From NCBI RefSeq assembly GCF_901709675.1, contig NC_051106.1, positions 5,466,001 through 5,530,000 on the forward strand: DNA of 64,000 nucleotides. Reading direction: 5' to 3'. A model generated the notes under the pieces. The model searched no databases. It saw nothing but the letters and a program-made list of their open reading frames with translations, and had not been told where the DNA came from. The position numbers and the translations under genes were made by a program. Of the stretch, positions 42,791-55,382 are shown one piece after another (the first letter of the stretch is position 1; each line of letters opens with the position of its first letter). This stretch comes from Syngnathus acus (taxonomy: Eukaryota > Chordata > Actinopteri > Syngnathiformes > Syngnathidae).

Positions 42791-43598
42791 GTGTTTTAAT
42801 GATGCACCAGTGCGTAATGTTAAAGATAGTGAGGGGGGGGGATGATGCAAATATGCACACATGACTAACCGGCAAAGTGCATAAGGAGAAAAACAACCTG
42901 AGGTTTTCCAAAAGTAGCTTGTAATTAGAGCCACTTCAAAATGCTTTAAGCCAGGGAACAGGATATAACATTCTTGAATAAATAAACACAAATTTGCCAG
43001 CTACGGTGGAAATGATGACATCGCACTGAAAAGATCCACAGTTTGCTTATTTATGCTCCTTTCCACAAGTTTCCACTCGTGTAAGTTCCTCAAATTGGCA
43101 TGACAAGATTGGAAGGTCCCAACAGTTCTCTCATTTCTTGGCAAAAAAAAAAAAAAAGCAAAACATTGCCGCCCTGACCCTTGTCGAACATAAATGTGAG
43201 TCTGGATGACAGTGGGCCATTTGAGACCTGCTACCCTGACCTCAACCCCGACCTCCAAACCACTACAGACATCCTCCACGACAAGCATGACGGTGACATT
43301 TATTGTGCTGTGAAATTCACGAGCAGATCCGCATGGTCGTACAAAGAGGAGTTTCCGGGAATGCGTCGTCTTCTTGCATCCTAAAAATTGTGGCGCTTAA
43401 GGGTCCAATTTCAACCCCTGAAAAAAAAATAGTTTTAAAAATGTCAAAATGAAATGATGGAAAACAATTTGGCACAACAGAACCGCAAATGCGTGCAATC
43501 CATAGCTATGATTTCACTTTGCAGGGTCGTTAAGGTAACCTGAACATTTATATTGGTGTTACAGCCTCTCATGTTTGTCCACAGACAATAAAAAGCTT

Positions 43599-43640
43599 GC
43601 GTGTGTGCGTCCGTGCATGAGTGTGTGTCTGTGTGCACGT
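43599..43640. repeat. Imperfect (GT)n tract
   Basis: GT-rich sequence with interspersed GC and CC interruptions. Confidence 0.65.
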
Positions 43641-46600
43641 GATACAGCCTTCGCCAAAAGGCATTTTCTAATTTATTACCTGGCAATCGTCAGTATGGAG
43701 GATGCGCAGCATCTAGGGATGCATAAATCTTGCTAACATCGAGGTTGTTGCACTTTTTATGTTGAAATTCTGCTTGCCTTCGATTGTTGCGAACAATGTT
43801 TGTTTTAACAACACAATCTGTTCCACGCAACTACCATTTGTTTTATGGACTCCGCTGCATGTTTGTACGATCACAAACCACAGACGGACAACCGAGAGAG
43901 ATGAGGCTGAGCATAATCAACTGCCTCTTTCGTCCAATCATCCAGATATTGACTTGAGTAATAAATTGAAGTTTTAAAAAATAAATATAAATCTTCGATC
44001 GCATTTCATTTTTTATATTGCTGTGATAAATCACTATAGCGTTGAGACGATAAAAAAAAATGTGTCATGAATATTTGCATGTTCTGTACATATGTGTAGA
44101 TATTGGATACTGCAAGAAATATTTCAAATAGATTCTTCTGCTTCTCTAAGGCAGATGTTCACAGTGAGTGTTGTGTAGTCACAGTCGTAGCCTCTGGAGT
44201 GCTGCTTCACTCTTTACTGCTCTGCAGCCTCCTGTTAATTGTGCCATCAACCTGGTTGCTAGCAGCTGGAAAAGACCAACAACCATCGCCAAGATGTCTT
44301 CAAGTTCATTCAACCTGAATCTGCGGTGATTTGTTTCTCTTTTCAAGATTGGATGTTCAGCAGCACTTTCTGACATGAGGGATGGTACAAATCTGGAACA
44401 AAAAAGTTAAGATTGAATTTTTAATTGGAATATAGAACATTTATCTACATTTGAAAGCATATGAAGGAATTATTCATATTTTTTTTCAGTTGCAACATTG
44501 CTCCAAGGGGTGCATAGGCATCCAAACTTGGCCGGCCTCTCAAGTGGGAGGAATTTGAACGCTTTAAACCTCCGGCCAGGTTCTGCCTGGAACAAGGCAA
44601 TCTCCTTCGCTCACAGAAGCTGCATTTTTAATGAGAACATCTGCTCCGGTGGCCCTCTGGTGGAAGCTAGGCTTGCTTAATCACACAGTCGAGCCCCTCA
44701 AGTCCCTAGCAGCGGGGTTTACCGAGTCCAGTGATCAGACGGAGCTGGCCACATGGAGGACGAGGCTGATGGGGGGGGAGGAGAGAATGAGGGGAAGATA
44801 GGGCACAAGAATGTCAAAAATATTTTAAGAGGAAGAAGAGTCCCCTCAGAGTTGACTGAAGTTGAGCGGTAGTTGGTGTTGCTGCTCGAGAAGGTTTATT
44901 TTCATCTTCTGGAGGGTTAGGGTTAACATGGCTACAGATTTCTCGGAGTGGTCGATGGTCACAACAAAACTTCTTCGACCCTTCTTTAGCCAGCAAACAA
45001 GTTGACATTGAATCAACAGCCCCCTCTTCTGGTTGTTTCAAGTAGTGTATTTTATTTTGATTCACTGGCTTCAAGATGTTGATGATGACACAAATCATGA
45101 ATAAAATTCCACACAATCAATCAATGCTTTTAATTTTGACCCTTTCAGAGTAAAAGCACGATTCAGACCTGTATGAGGCCCATCTACTCCAACACTAACA
45201 ACAACTCGACGGCAGCCATAATGCATCCTAAAAGATGCACTGAGCCCGGAAGCATTATCAACAACCCACTTGCATACAACTCACAGCTTTATTCTCATTT
45301 TTTGATTTCCATCGCAAATTTATTCGGGTGTTGGGCGTGATAGATCCACCTCCACCTCCGAGACATGAAACCATCCTGACAGTCATCGCTCTCCCTCTCC
45401 TGACTACATTATCTTATCTGATTACTCTCTCAGTCGGGTTACGCAGACATGGCGTCGACTGCAGTGTAATATAACATGCCTCTATATGACTTGTGGTTGC
45501 TATATGAGATATGCCGCCCGCACACATCATGCCAGCAGTAACATCAGCCCTGTCTGCCTGCCTCTGAGACCTGACAGCTTCATTGTTATGGAGCGTGCTT
45601 GAGAAGCAAGGCCCAGACAGCGTGGCATGTCAATGCTGCCGCGAAAAAGAAAAAAGGAAAAAAAAAAAAGTACGTAATTACGCAGTAAATCAAAGCAATC
45701 TCCGGGCCGGGCTCTGACCAATTTATCTACAGGCTTAGATTTAATGTGCCCGGGGAGATTGCTGTGACTTCTATGCACCTCATAACACAACAAGGAACTA
45801 GTGAAAGGCATTAGTGTACAGCTGTGAATAATGTCCGTACCTCGTGCATTCTCCAGCTTTGCTTTTCCTTGCCGGGCTGAAACTCTATCCCTGCCATCAG
45901 TATACAGCGCTATTAAATAATCCTGTGTTCCTTAGTGGCCTGTAGGGATGAGACGGAGGATGGTATAAACATTAGAGTGAGGAACAGCCCTCCAGTAAGC
46001 TTTTTGTTTGCCATGTGAGCAGGTGTGATCTCTGACTCGGTGCTTTCAAACAAGTCTTGGAAGTAATATAAGAAACATGACGCTAAGGATTGTGCTACAG
46101 GCAACCACGGTATGTTCTCCTTGAAGTGCATCCAATTTTTTTTTTGGTATATTAACAGCTTGTGTATCAGCCTATAAATATTGTCTGAAGTTTACACAGT
46201 GTAAAAAATATACTTTTTTTTTTTGGTTGTGGTGTCGCATGAGACAAATCCAGTGACTTCAAGAGAGAAAGACACATCTTGATTTTCATCAAGTTCCTTT
46301 GTCCAGGAGTGTTGATTTATAATTCCAAGTTCAAAGAAGCGTGATGGTCAATAGATCAACTTTAATTCTCACTATTTCCGTCTCTCGTCTGTTTTCATTC
46401 CGCCTGCGGTGCTTGTCAGGAGATGCTTCCTCCCTCGTTACAAATGGCTGCTCATGTGCAAGTAGGTGTGTCTGGCTGTGCAGGTGGAAAGCTGGAGGTG
46501 CAAGGATCTGTGAGATTGTTCCCAACCTGTAACTGAATCACTGGCTTTTCTTGCTGTAGACTTCCTCTGGGGTATGCCAGAGGTCACTTTTTGTCATGTG

Positions 46601-46869
46601 ACTTTCACCAGCTTTCAAGAAAAAAGATGATTCTATTTCTTATATTGGTGGATAGTCACAAATTAGTTTTTCCTGTTTTTATGACAAGACACACTGTACT
46701 CGAAAGGAGTGATTCACAGTGCTAATACTCCAATAAGATGTTGACTTTGTCTGTGTAGGCACTAAAGAAGAGTTGTCAGATCCATACAGCATCTCTAACA
46801 ACACAAATGTTTGCAGCAGCACACCACCTGTCTTATGATGGTAAAAAAAAAAATCCAGTCTCACCTAAG

Positions 46870-47160
46870 CATGATGCTGCATCCAATAGATGGGATTAAT
46901 CATCCCCTGGCTTTACAGCGGGCTGCTCCGAAATGCCCTGGGGGAGATATCAAACGTACCCTACCTGGTCCTCCCCACTCCCTGAGAGAGCCAGAGATGG
47001 TTTAGACTGGCCTCTGGTATAATGCAACTCTCTGCGGAGTCCATATTGATTACACCTGCCACCGGCGGCTAGCTGCAGCCATGTGCTCTGACAGCTGGCA
47101 GCGCGGGGCAAGATGGATAACCGCCCCAAGTAGCTACATCATCACTTGGAGAGGTGGAAG
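46870..47160. promoter_or_regulatory. Candidate conserved enhancer
   Basis: GATGGGATTAATCATCCCCT at 46890-46909 has GGGATTAATCATCCC, a near-palindromic paired homeodomain/OTX-like site (GGATTA). It is followed by CCATATTGATTACACCTGCC. Unique GC-balanced sequence. Confidence 0.35.
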
Positions 47161-48639
47161 GGCAGATGACTTTTTTTTTTTTCTAATTGGATTTGTCACA
47201 AAGTACTTTTACTTCTGTGACTAAAATCTAAAATAGAGACACTCAACTTGTGTTTGAAGGTTGTTAGACAATCTCATGAGAATGTTCAGATTTTAGAAAG
47301 AAGAAGAAAAATCAATATCTTAACTCAAATACTGTAGATTTCTTTTTTCTAGCCAGGGGGAAAAAAAAACTAATTTCATTGATTGTTCAGGCAACTGAGC
47401 ACATTTGACTTTTTTTGCTAACCAAAACAGCAGCAGCCTCTTTCCAATGAATTGCTACATTATGTGAAGATGATAAGTTATATGAGGCCATTTTTTTTCT
47501 AAATAAGAGATAAATTGGAGTTACATCTGAAAAATTTAAAATTGTTCGACAGTGTGCTACCAGTCCCCATTTAACACCGAGTCCCTTCTGAGAAGAGTTA
47601 ACTTTAAGGTGTTGATTATGGAGATGAGCAAGCTTTAAAACTCAATATTTTTCCCTGAGCAAGAGAAAGACTTTCAAGCGTGTGAGTACGGCTGCGCTCT
47701 CACACTGGAGAGCCGTAGAGCGAGCAAGCTAAATGGGTGTAAAGGGATCGAGATGGCTTAGTCAGGATAAGAGATCTAATGCTACGTGTGTTTTTGTGTT
47801 AGCGCCGCACTCTCTCATCTCGCTCTAGTTGCACATACCGAAGGCTGTATTTACCATTTTTTTTCTCATAGTAGAAGCATCAAAACACCACTATGAAGTT
47901 TGAATGTGACAGTATGTGGTAAAGTAAAAAAAAAAGTAATAAGTCTTGACAGTTGAGTAAGTTGAGATATGCATTCATGTATATAACTGTAACATGATTG
48001 TAAAAAAAAAAAAATTGTGTTGCTTCTAGTCCCTTTTTTTATTTATTTTTTGCAGTTTGGAGCGTAAAAACTCTGCAGATGACAGATGGAATCAAAGGCC
48101 GAGTAGAAAAGAGGCTTGCTATTGGTTTGCCGCAGCTGATGAGGTAGGAAACACGCTGAAGCATTAATGGACGTGAAACAAAAATAAACCATTTTCAAGT
48201 ATGAGATAAGAAATGCACAAGCTGAGCTGCATGCGGAACATTGCCTTTGATTTATTCCTCTTGGGGGAAGAAAGATGGTATTGTTGTGTTTGCTTGGGCT
48301 TGGGGTGTGTGGAAGAAAACATGGCAAACAAGGAACAATCCAAGTTCACCACAGGAAGTCAATTTATTTTTGAGGGGGCAGCCCGAATAAAAATAGAGCC
48401 CTCCCCCTTCCCTCCCCAACAACAGTGGCGGAATAATTGCCCAGATTTGTGTGAGAAGGCGAGACGACTCCAGAGAAAAGAAAGTTTGCTCTCTGCCTTG
48501 TTTCCATATGTGTGTTATGGAAATATTAGTCTGGTATTGTTGTCATGTTATTTTGTTTCTGGCACATTTTCGGGTATCTGCAGCTGTCAAAACACAACAG
48601 AATCTCAATCATATTTCCTCCCAGATATGTCGACTTAGC

Positions 48640-48960
48640 ACCGCAGTCAGGCCGACTGCCAGCTGCCGTCTTTTGTTTGACAGGATGTGATGATTTATCA
48701 CAAGTCCTACGCAGTAAATAGACAATAACTGTTCGGTGTCACACTCGGCTGGGTTCTAACTAGGTTTCGGGGGAGTCTGTGAGGGAGTGCTGTGCGGGCC
48801 TCACGGGGGCCGATGTGCCGTCTTTAATGAGATCTCGCAGCGGTGTTTAAATATTTAACCGTTCCTGGTGAAGCCTCCCTAACAGCCGCCAGGCAAAAAT
48901 GGTGAGGGGCCTGCAAACATCAGAAAATAAGCACATCCTGCGTATGGATTTCAAGAGATT
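48640..48960. promoter_or_regulatory. Candidate conserved enhancer
   Basis: Contains GATGATTTATCAC, AGACAATAACTG (Sox-like), GTCTTTAATGAGATC and GTTTAAATATTTAACC in unique sequence with balanced composition. No open reading frame. Confidence 0.3.
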
Positions 48961-49206
48961 ATACGACCCAAAGTTGGGCGGCAGAAGTTGAATGACAGGC
49001 GAGTGGGTTCTGTTGGTGTTGGAAAGTTATTTTCGGGGAGGGAAAAGCCTTTAAAGTGTAGACAGACTCGACAAATTTTCTCTTAAGCTTGCTAGTTATC
49101 ACCATAGCATCTAATACTTGACAAATACTGATAGTGAACACTCGATATTCACAGGGGATTGGGACCAAGACCTGCCAAGAATAGCGAAATTTTACAAATA
49201 ATTGAT

Positions 49207-49622
49207 TACCGTATTTTCCGGACTATAAGGCGCACCTAAAAACCAAAAATGTTCTCAAAAGCCGACAGTGCGCCTTATAGTCCGGTGCGCCTTATATATG
49301 GACCAAATTCCTAAATTTAAACTGGCCCGAAGCATTGTGTCATGAAATCAATCATAAGTGGCCCGCTGAAGACTATGAATCATGAATCAAAAAGACTATG
49401 GATCATTATTTTGTGATAAAAAAGTAATTTGTTGCGTTTGAAGTTGAAATAAAAAAGATAAAATGGCGAATGACTAGATTTGGATTAAAAATCTGACATG
49501 ATGCATTAATGGTCCGCCTTATAGTCCAGCGTGCCTTATATAAGGACAAAGTTTTAAAATGGGCCATTCATTAAAAGTGCGCCTTATAGTCCGGTGCGCC
49601 TTATAGTCCGGAAAATATGGTA
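49207..49622 (+). mobile_element. Palindromic MITE-like element, copy 5 (type B, 416 bases)
   Basis: The element starts TACCGTATTTTCCGGACTAT and ends ATAGTCCGGAAAATATGGTA, with one mismatch in the terminal repeat. The units GCGCCTTATAGTCCGGTGCG occur in both halves, so the ends carry nested inverted repeats. The core (about 49310-49510) is AT-rich and unlike the cores of the other copies. No coding capacity. Confidence 0.9.
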
Positions 49623-51229
49623 CTGGATAAGGATCAGAAAGGAACACACTCTGATATTCCAAATGCAAAGTGTACATGTAGTATGTATATCCATCCATCC
49701 ATCTTCTATACGTGTTACATAAATGGTATTCGACAACTTTGACTTTCGTTCTCTTGCCTCATGCAGCGCATTTTTTTTTAAACATTTCCCCACCAATCGA
49801 TTCAGGCTCAGCCAGCAGCCGCCATTCGCAGGGAATGGCAGTGGGGTGTCTGCCATCCCCTGCTGTGTTCAGAGAAGAAGAAGTAGTAGCTTGAGTATGC
49901 TTGTAGCGTGTTAATGTTTGCAGCCATTGGGATATGGGGGGGGCGATTGACCAGTGAAGTAGTTGGAATCCGACTTTCCGAAAAATTGAATCATGGGAGT
50001 GTTTGTGATCATGTGCTTGAATCGATCCAAAATATTTGCATTCAAAATCGTACAGATTCCAATGCTGATCCTTATGAGACATCTCATAATCATCATGTCT
50101 TTGATAACTTTGATTCAATCCATTTTTGTTACGTGTCTGTGCAGGGCGATGCTTTTTGACATGGGTGGGCATTGCTGTCGGTGCCAAATCATATGCATGA
50201 ATCTTCTTGCCATGCCGCTTCATGTGGCAGCCAAGTGAGGCCCGCTCGAGTTGTTTGCCAGGGAACCAGACGACTATTCAAACCCGAACGCACACACGTA
50301 GCGTGTATGAAACACCTTGTGCGTGCCCGATCTATACCAACCCCCATGCATGCCTCCACTCTCGTTATTCCCCTGCACCCCTTCAGCCTCCATGCCCCAC
50401 TCATTATTAATGATCTGAGGGACAGCTTTCATTTGATCTATTACTTAGGACGGGACGGCGGTTGCTGTGCTGCCACATCCCTGCTGGATCTTTAATTATT
50501 TCATGGAGGGCTTTCCTCCTCGCCGTCACACCCCGCTCTGTTGTGCAGATGAAATATTGAAGTTGAGGAGTGTAGTGCAAAGTAGCCCTGCACAGGGTGA
50601 GGTGTGTGTCAGTCTGCCAGGCTGCGTGTGTGGGAACGTAACGTCTAATCCCATAACCCTTCGACAGATTCTGTCGTTTTGGACATAAATGTGGCTTCTG
50701 TTTCTGTATGCATGACCTCATGGATGGAAAGCAGATAGTGCTGTGCATGTACAAGAGTTGTTTTCCCAAGACTTTAGCGAATACCCTAAAAATTCCAAAA
50801 ATGAAAACCCAGGATGTACAAATAATCCAGTGCATATGCAATGTATTATGATTAAACTCTAGTAAAAGCCAATTATAGTACGGCGGTAATCATGTGATGC
50901 CGCTCACGTTCCGTTGCCAAGAATAACAAAACAGAGCAATATCCGACACGGAAATATGGTTGCTACTACTCACACACATTTACATTTGGATATGATGTAT
51001 GGTATAACGTTTAATTGCTTTGGTCTCCTACTTCATAAATTTAACCTCTCCTGAGAAAGAGGCTACTGTGTTAACAGCTATCAAAAACTCTGCATTCATT
51101 TAGTCTCACACAGCACATCTACTGTGTTGCCAGGCGGTTGGTGACTAATGAATTCAATAAACTCCACTGTGGTACCACATGCAGAGATGCATACTCAATA
51201 AACACCTTATTTTACTTTACGGGATTGAA

Positions 51230-51510
51230 CGTGATAGTTAGGTTTTTGCATCCGCAGCAGCATAATTGCCGGAAGGAGTAATCCATGCGCTTATGTGGGG
51301 GAGCAACCGAATGACATTGATATACAGCGCTCCATTAATTGCCATATGAATAGGGTCTGTGGTGGTTGGCATGCTGCTGATGCATCACGGTGAAAAAGAT
51401 GGGTCACTCTGTCTTTTGGAGCCCCCGGCTTTCCCATGCTCATAATTACTAAAACCCCCAATTAATCTTCCCATCACATAGGCCAAATATGCACTTCCTT
51501 CCTATATAAA
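51230..51510. promoter_or_regulatory. Candidate conserved enhancer
   Basis: GCAGCATAATTGCCGG, CTCCATTAATTGCCATATGA, GCTCATAATTACTAAAACCC and CCAATTAATCTTCCC give five ATTA/TAAT cores in under 250 bases. It lies about 0.7-1 kb from the cmpk2 stop. Confidence 0.35.
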
Positions 51511-52012
51511 TGACTTACAGTATGCTCTTGCTAAATAGCCGTGCAAAGTGTACATTTCATGTTGTGCACGCATGAAAACATCAAATACAAACATTATACT
51601 CTCACTGGTTGAATGCATAGATTACAAAGTTAAGATAATGCTCTGATAGCTATTTATAAGTCAACATAGTCAAATTTACCAGGGATAGGGCCTTTAATAA
51701 CTGGTTTCTACAATGACTCATATACATTTCATTATACATCATTATACATTGTTGTCATATTTATGAATGAAATACGATGAAAAATTTGCGTTACCCCCCC
51801 ACCTGCGCCACAATTTTGACCTGCTATTAGCTGGTCTAATGATTAGTTTACTTTGAGTCACCAAAATTATCAGGTGTGCTAGCGGCGTGAAAAATAAAAC
51901 ACCCTTGAGTAGAAGAGGCTCTGAGTAAATGGCGCTCCACAGGGCCTGAAGGATACTTGGTGTGATTTCTGCGAGCTCACAACAGCAGTTAAATGCACTC
52001 TTTGGCTTAGGG

Positions 52013-52031
52013 AGTGTGTGTGTGTGTGTGT
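52013..52031. repeat. (TG)n microsatellite
   Basis: About nine TG units, 180 bases beyond the cmpk2 stop in its 3' direction. Confidence 0.8.
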
Positions 52032-52211
52032 CTTCGGATGAATATGTATCTCTGATTGGTTGACTGTGACTCCTCTGGCCCATTCCCTTATCTGTAGCAT
52101 CGACACTCATTCTAATCTAGACCACTCTGCCATCCGCATCCCTTTTCTGGCACCTAGTGGTGACACAAGGTAGTGCATCCACTTGATGCTCAGCAAAGAC
52201 AAGAGAGCTGT

Positions 52212-55200
52212 TTACAAGTGGCATTTGGCCTTAATTAAAAGCAGCACTTGTTGGAGCACTTGCTCTGCAGAGGAGCTGGCGTCCACGCTGATACACGTTG
52301 GACCACTGATCCTCTTGTAAGCCTCATCCACTCTGTAAATACACACACAAATACACACACAATTGCATTTTGTCAACAAATTAAAAAGCATTCAAGGTAA
52401 AGAGCGCTTTAAATCAATTGTGTACGCTGGCATAACTCTAAGTGAACCCCTCAGTGATGGTGAACGGAGAAGACAGTGATGAATGGTGTGGCACCCTTGA
52501 AATATATGAGAAAAGAAACACCACAGATGGCCCAGAGCACAGCCATTTTCAGAGACAAATGAGTCCTTGTGATAGTGATTGACCAAGTCTGTGCAATCTC
52601 TCGTCCGTTTTCTAATTGTGCTGGCCCAACATCTGGCTGTCCCATGTGGAAAGGCTATTATGTCAGGAGAAAAGATGAATGGAAGTAGCCATCGACCTGT
52701 CTGAGCAGTGGCCTGCTGGCCTGGCCGTGACTGCTGAGTTTTGAGTTGCTTTAATGGAGCACAACGCTTCAACAACTTATCACCTGCACTTCCTCATCAG
52801 CTACCTCCGCCCCGCTCTTCCTCTCTCACAAGAGTAATTAAGTGTTTGATGGATTTGACGCACACTTGAGATAACCTGACAATGTTCTCTGTCTCGACAC
52901 TGTTAGGTCAGCTCATACCAAAGGGTAAAATACTTAACATCCATCTTGATGGATGTGTTCAAGTAGCAAAGGTTTAAATATTTCAGCAAGTATAAAAACA
53001 AACATTTGCTCCAACATATACTTCATGAATATTTATTCACCTGAGTCGAAAGAGCTGGTTGAGATCCAGCTCATGCTCCTCTTCGGTCTCCCCTTGACCT
53101 CTGCCCTTCAGCCTCCTCTTCCTTTCTTCAGGGTCCAACGTAAGGAGGACAACCAGATTTGGTTGGGGAAGGTCATCGGGCCAGCGGTACAGCTCGGAGT
53201 CCTCTGCTGGGAGGTCAGACACTGGTCCGCTTACGGCTGTGGCAATGGCATAAGCGGCTGTGCTGTGCCAGAACCTGAAGATGAATATTGGTCACACCTT
53301 ATCTGCTCTGGTGTCTTTTGCTTCTCTCAGGTCGAAACACTTTACCTGTCAAGGATGACGGGTGTCTTGGAGGCTTCCCGGTAAATTTCTTGTGCTGTGA
53401 TGTAGTTGCCCAATGCATAAAAGGCCCTTCGGAGGATCGGGGGCTCCTGATCAAAGCGGGCCCTCCAGGGGGTGAGACACGGCGGAGGGGAACGCAAAAG
53501 AGTGGCCTTCAGCACATCCCTGAGAGACTCGCTCAATGTGGTTTTACCTGAGATAGGAAAAAACAGGGAGAGTAAATCTTAAAATTTTATCACAGCGCTG
53601 TTGAAAGGTTGATGACCTAAAAAAAAAAAAAAGTTCAGCTGCATCACAGGTTTTCATGAGGCTTGCCAAAGTGTATCGCATGAGTGAGTCATTCAATAAA
53701 CCATTCTCCTAGCGACGTTCCTCCGCTGAGGTCATGATGATACACGATATTCCATTAGGCCCGAGCTCACTGGCGGATAATAGCTTCAGCAGACAGTGAG
53801 CGGCCATTGCTTTCACATAACATCTATACATCATGGCGCTCATGTCTTTATTTGTGCCCTAATGGCATTAACCTGTGGCATCCAGGCCTTCCAAGACAAT
53901 AACAGGGAAGTCTGGTTTGCTTCTGGCCTCCACGTCACTGGCACACGGCAGCAGCTCAAGTACAGATGCAGCCTCTGGAATGATGTCAGCACACTGCAAG
54001 ACAACCACAATCAATTTGCTGTTTTAAATGCTGTATAAACACAGCGATAAAAAGAGTTAAATAAAGAGCAGACCACCGCAGAGGTCAGAAGTAAACTTGT
54101 AATTATATACTGTAAACATATACAGTAGACAATCAAGCAGTCACGCTCAAATGCAATTTAGTCTTCAATGAACCTAACATTCGTGTGTTTTTTGGAATGG
54201 CGGAAGTCAGAGTAATAAGAAATCCATGCAAGCATGGAGAGAAAAATACTGATTGAACATTTGAATCCAAAATTTCAATACTGCACAATGCTGTCCTCTT
54301 AACAATTCAATTTATCACATTTTAAATAGTATTTTGCATAAGAAATGTTTTCAATACAAATAAAAAATTGAACAATGTGCACTGTACATTTGAACTTAGA
54401 CAAAAAATATTTTCAAATTTAAAAGCAATGCATAAAATACTCGGGTACTGGAGCATGAGAACATTTGGTTCACGTAATTTGATATACCGCCTAGCACCAC
54501 AAGAGGGCGCCATATCTTCAAATTCGTAAATTCATCAAGTGCAGGCCACTTCATTAGGTCCACCCACTTTTGCATGGGATTCTCGTCCATTTAATTTGAA
54601 ACATTTATACTAAATTAATAATTTTGATTATTATTGAAAATTATCATTATTAGATACCTAATGCATGTGCGTCTAATGAAATATCCCGTGAGCGTAAATA
54701 ACGTGACGTCAGCATTATTAACCTTTTCAAAAACTTCACGAGCCGCTTGGACACTGTAGAAGACATCCGAGTTGATCAAGTTGAGTGTTGCTGGGTGGTA
54801 CTGCGGTGGTTCGGATGGAACTATCTCGTGATTCTGATCGTGATTCCATAAGGACTGAATCCATCGTGGAGCGTTCTTGTCATCCTCATGCACATATGAG
54901 CACACCAGTAAGGGGTGGTCAAGCTGCAGCCACTGACGTAAAAGTCGCTCCGTAGTGGCGGAGCTCTCAGGAGAAGCCGCTTGTAAGAAATAGCCGCGGA
55001 CGAGGGAGTCCCTGACGCTAGGCAGAAACGAATACATCGGAGAAAAACGACATTCTGCAGGAAGATCTGTTAACAGTTTATCCTTGAGTTTCCAGTGAAA
55101 CCTTGCGGTGTTGATTTTGTCTCCGCTGGAAACGAGCAAAGAATAATATCTGGCATCCTTTTGAACGTTACCAAACATGCACTGCTGCACTTCTTTTCTT

Positions 55201-55382
55201 CCTTTTCCGGGTTGGTTGTCGTGGAATTTAAAGTAAACCGTCTCCCCGTCCAAATCCACGGAGAAAACACGGGAGGACCACTGAGAGAGAAGCGCCATGG
55301 TTCGCCTTGACATTGCTTGTGTTTCGATTTTCAAGCTGTGGAAGGGAAAACGAAAGTAAACGATGCTCTGGAAGCGAAACAT
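52212..55382 (-). CDS. cmpk2: UMP-CMP kinase 2, mitochondrial (5 coding exons)
   Basis: CMPK2 phosphorylates (d)CMP/(d)UMP in mitochondria and is interferon-induced; it feeds the CTP that viperin uses. Exons on the minus strand: 55382-54723, 53993-53873, 53547-53346, 53274-53041 and 52332-52212 (TAA). All introns are GT-AG and the phases join without a break, giving 445 aa, close to the roughly 450 aa of vertebrate CMPK2. Visible motifs: P-loop GLDATGKTT at residues 256-264, with GK split over exons 2/3; the DR-F-WHS nucleotide-binding motif at 327-332 over exons 3/4; and an Arg/Glu-rich LID-like stretch at 374-396. The N-terminal ~220 residues are the divergent CMPK2-specific region. The start is uncertain: IRF-like sites overlap codons 1-23, so Met24 (ATG at 55313-55311; 422 aa) or Met29 (55298) may be the real start. 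A pyrimidine-rich CAG acceptor at 55338-55336 also allows an upstream 5' exon. No clear AATAAA lies close to the stop; an ATTAAA on the minus strand at 51698-51693 is possible. Head-to-head with rsad2. Confidence 0.95.
55320..55382 (-). promoter_or_regulatory. ISRE/IRF cluster at the cmpk2 5' end
   Basis: GAAAACGAAAG at 55346-55356 (plus strand) matches the ISRE core GAAANNGAAA exactly. Two weaker IRF-like words flank it: GTTTCGATTTTC at 55321-55332 (GAAAATCGAAAC on the minus strand, containing AANNGAAA) and GGAAGCGAAAC at 55370-55380. CMPK2 is an interferon-stimulated gene in vertebrates, so this is its likely response element. It overlaps the open frame before Met24, which is the reason to doubt the first ATG. 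Confidence 0.6.

Larger units (their letters stand above)
36667..49206. other. Gene-free stretch
   Basis: No supported gene. Several unique blocks are listed separately; similar but weaker ones lie near 37330-37520, 45830-46060 and 47650-47860. 40100-40400 and 47330-47560 are AT-rich with nothing recognisable. A short TTTTG repeat is at about 38940-38957. Confidence 0.55.
49623..52211. other. Gene-free stretch including the presumed cmpk2 3' UTR side
   Basis: Overlapping frames on both strands at 49700-50840 share no domain with known proteins and compete with each other, so none is called. The part next to 52211 should include the cmpk2 3' UTR; its end is not clear. Confidence 0.5.

Noticed and set aside
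42429-42911. A 160-codon minus-strand frame
   Set aside because: No domain, membrane or family resemblance, with competing frames; it is better explained as unique non-coding sequence.
49689-49712. CCATCCATCCATCTTCTATA as the start of a fish LINE/SINE
   Set aside because: Only about 20 bases match the usual repeat opening and nothing of it follows.
49759-50841. Several 100-150 codon frames on both strands
   Set aside because: They overlap each other, their composition is random-like and nothing is recognisable.
52953-53551. Plus-strand frames of 143 and 87 codons
   Set aside because: They are antisense to cmpk2 exons 3 and 4 and have no features of their own.
54615-55382. A 255-codon single-exon protein on the minus strand
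   Set aside because: It is cmpk2 exon 1 read past its splice donor (54722-54721) into intron 1; the last 35 residues are intron.
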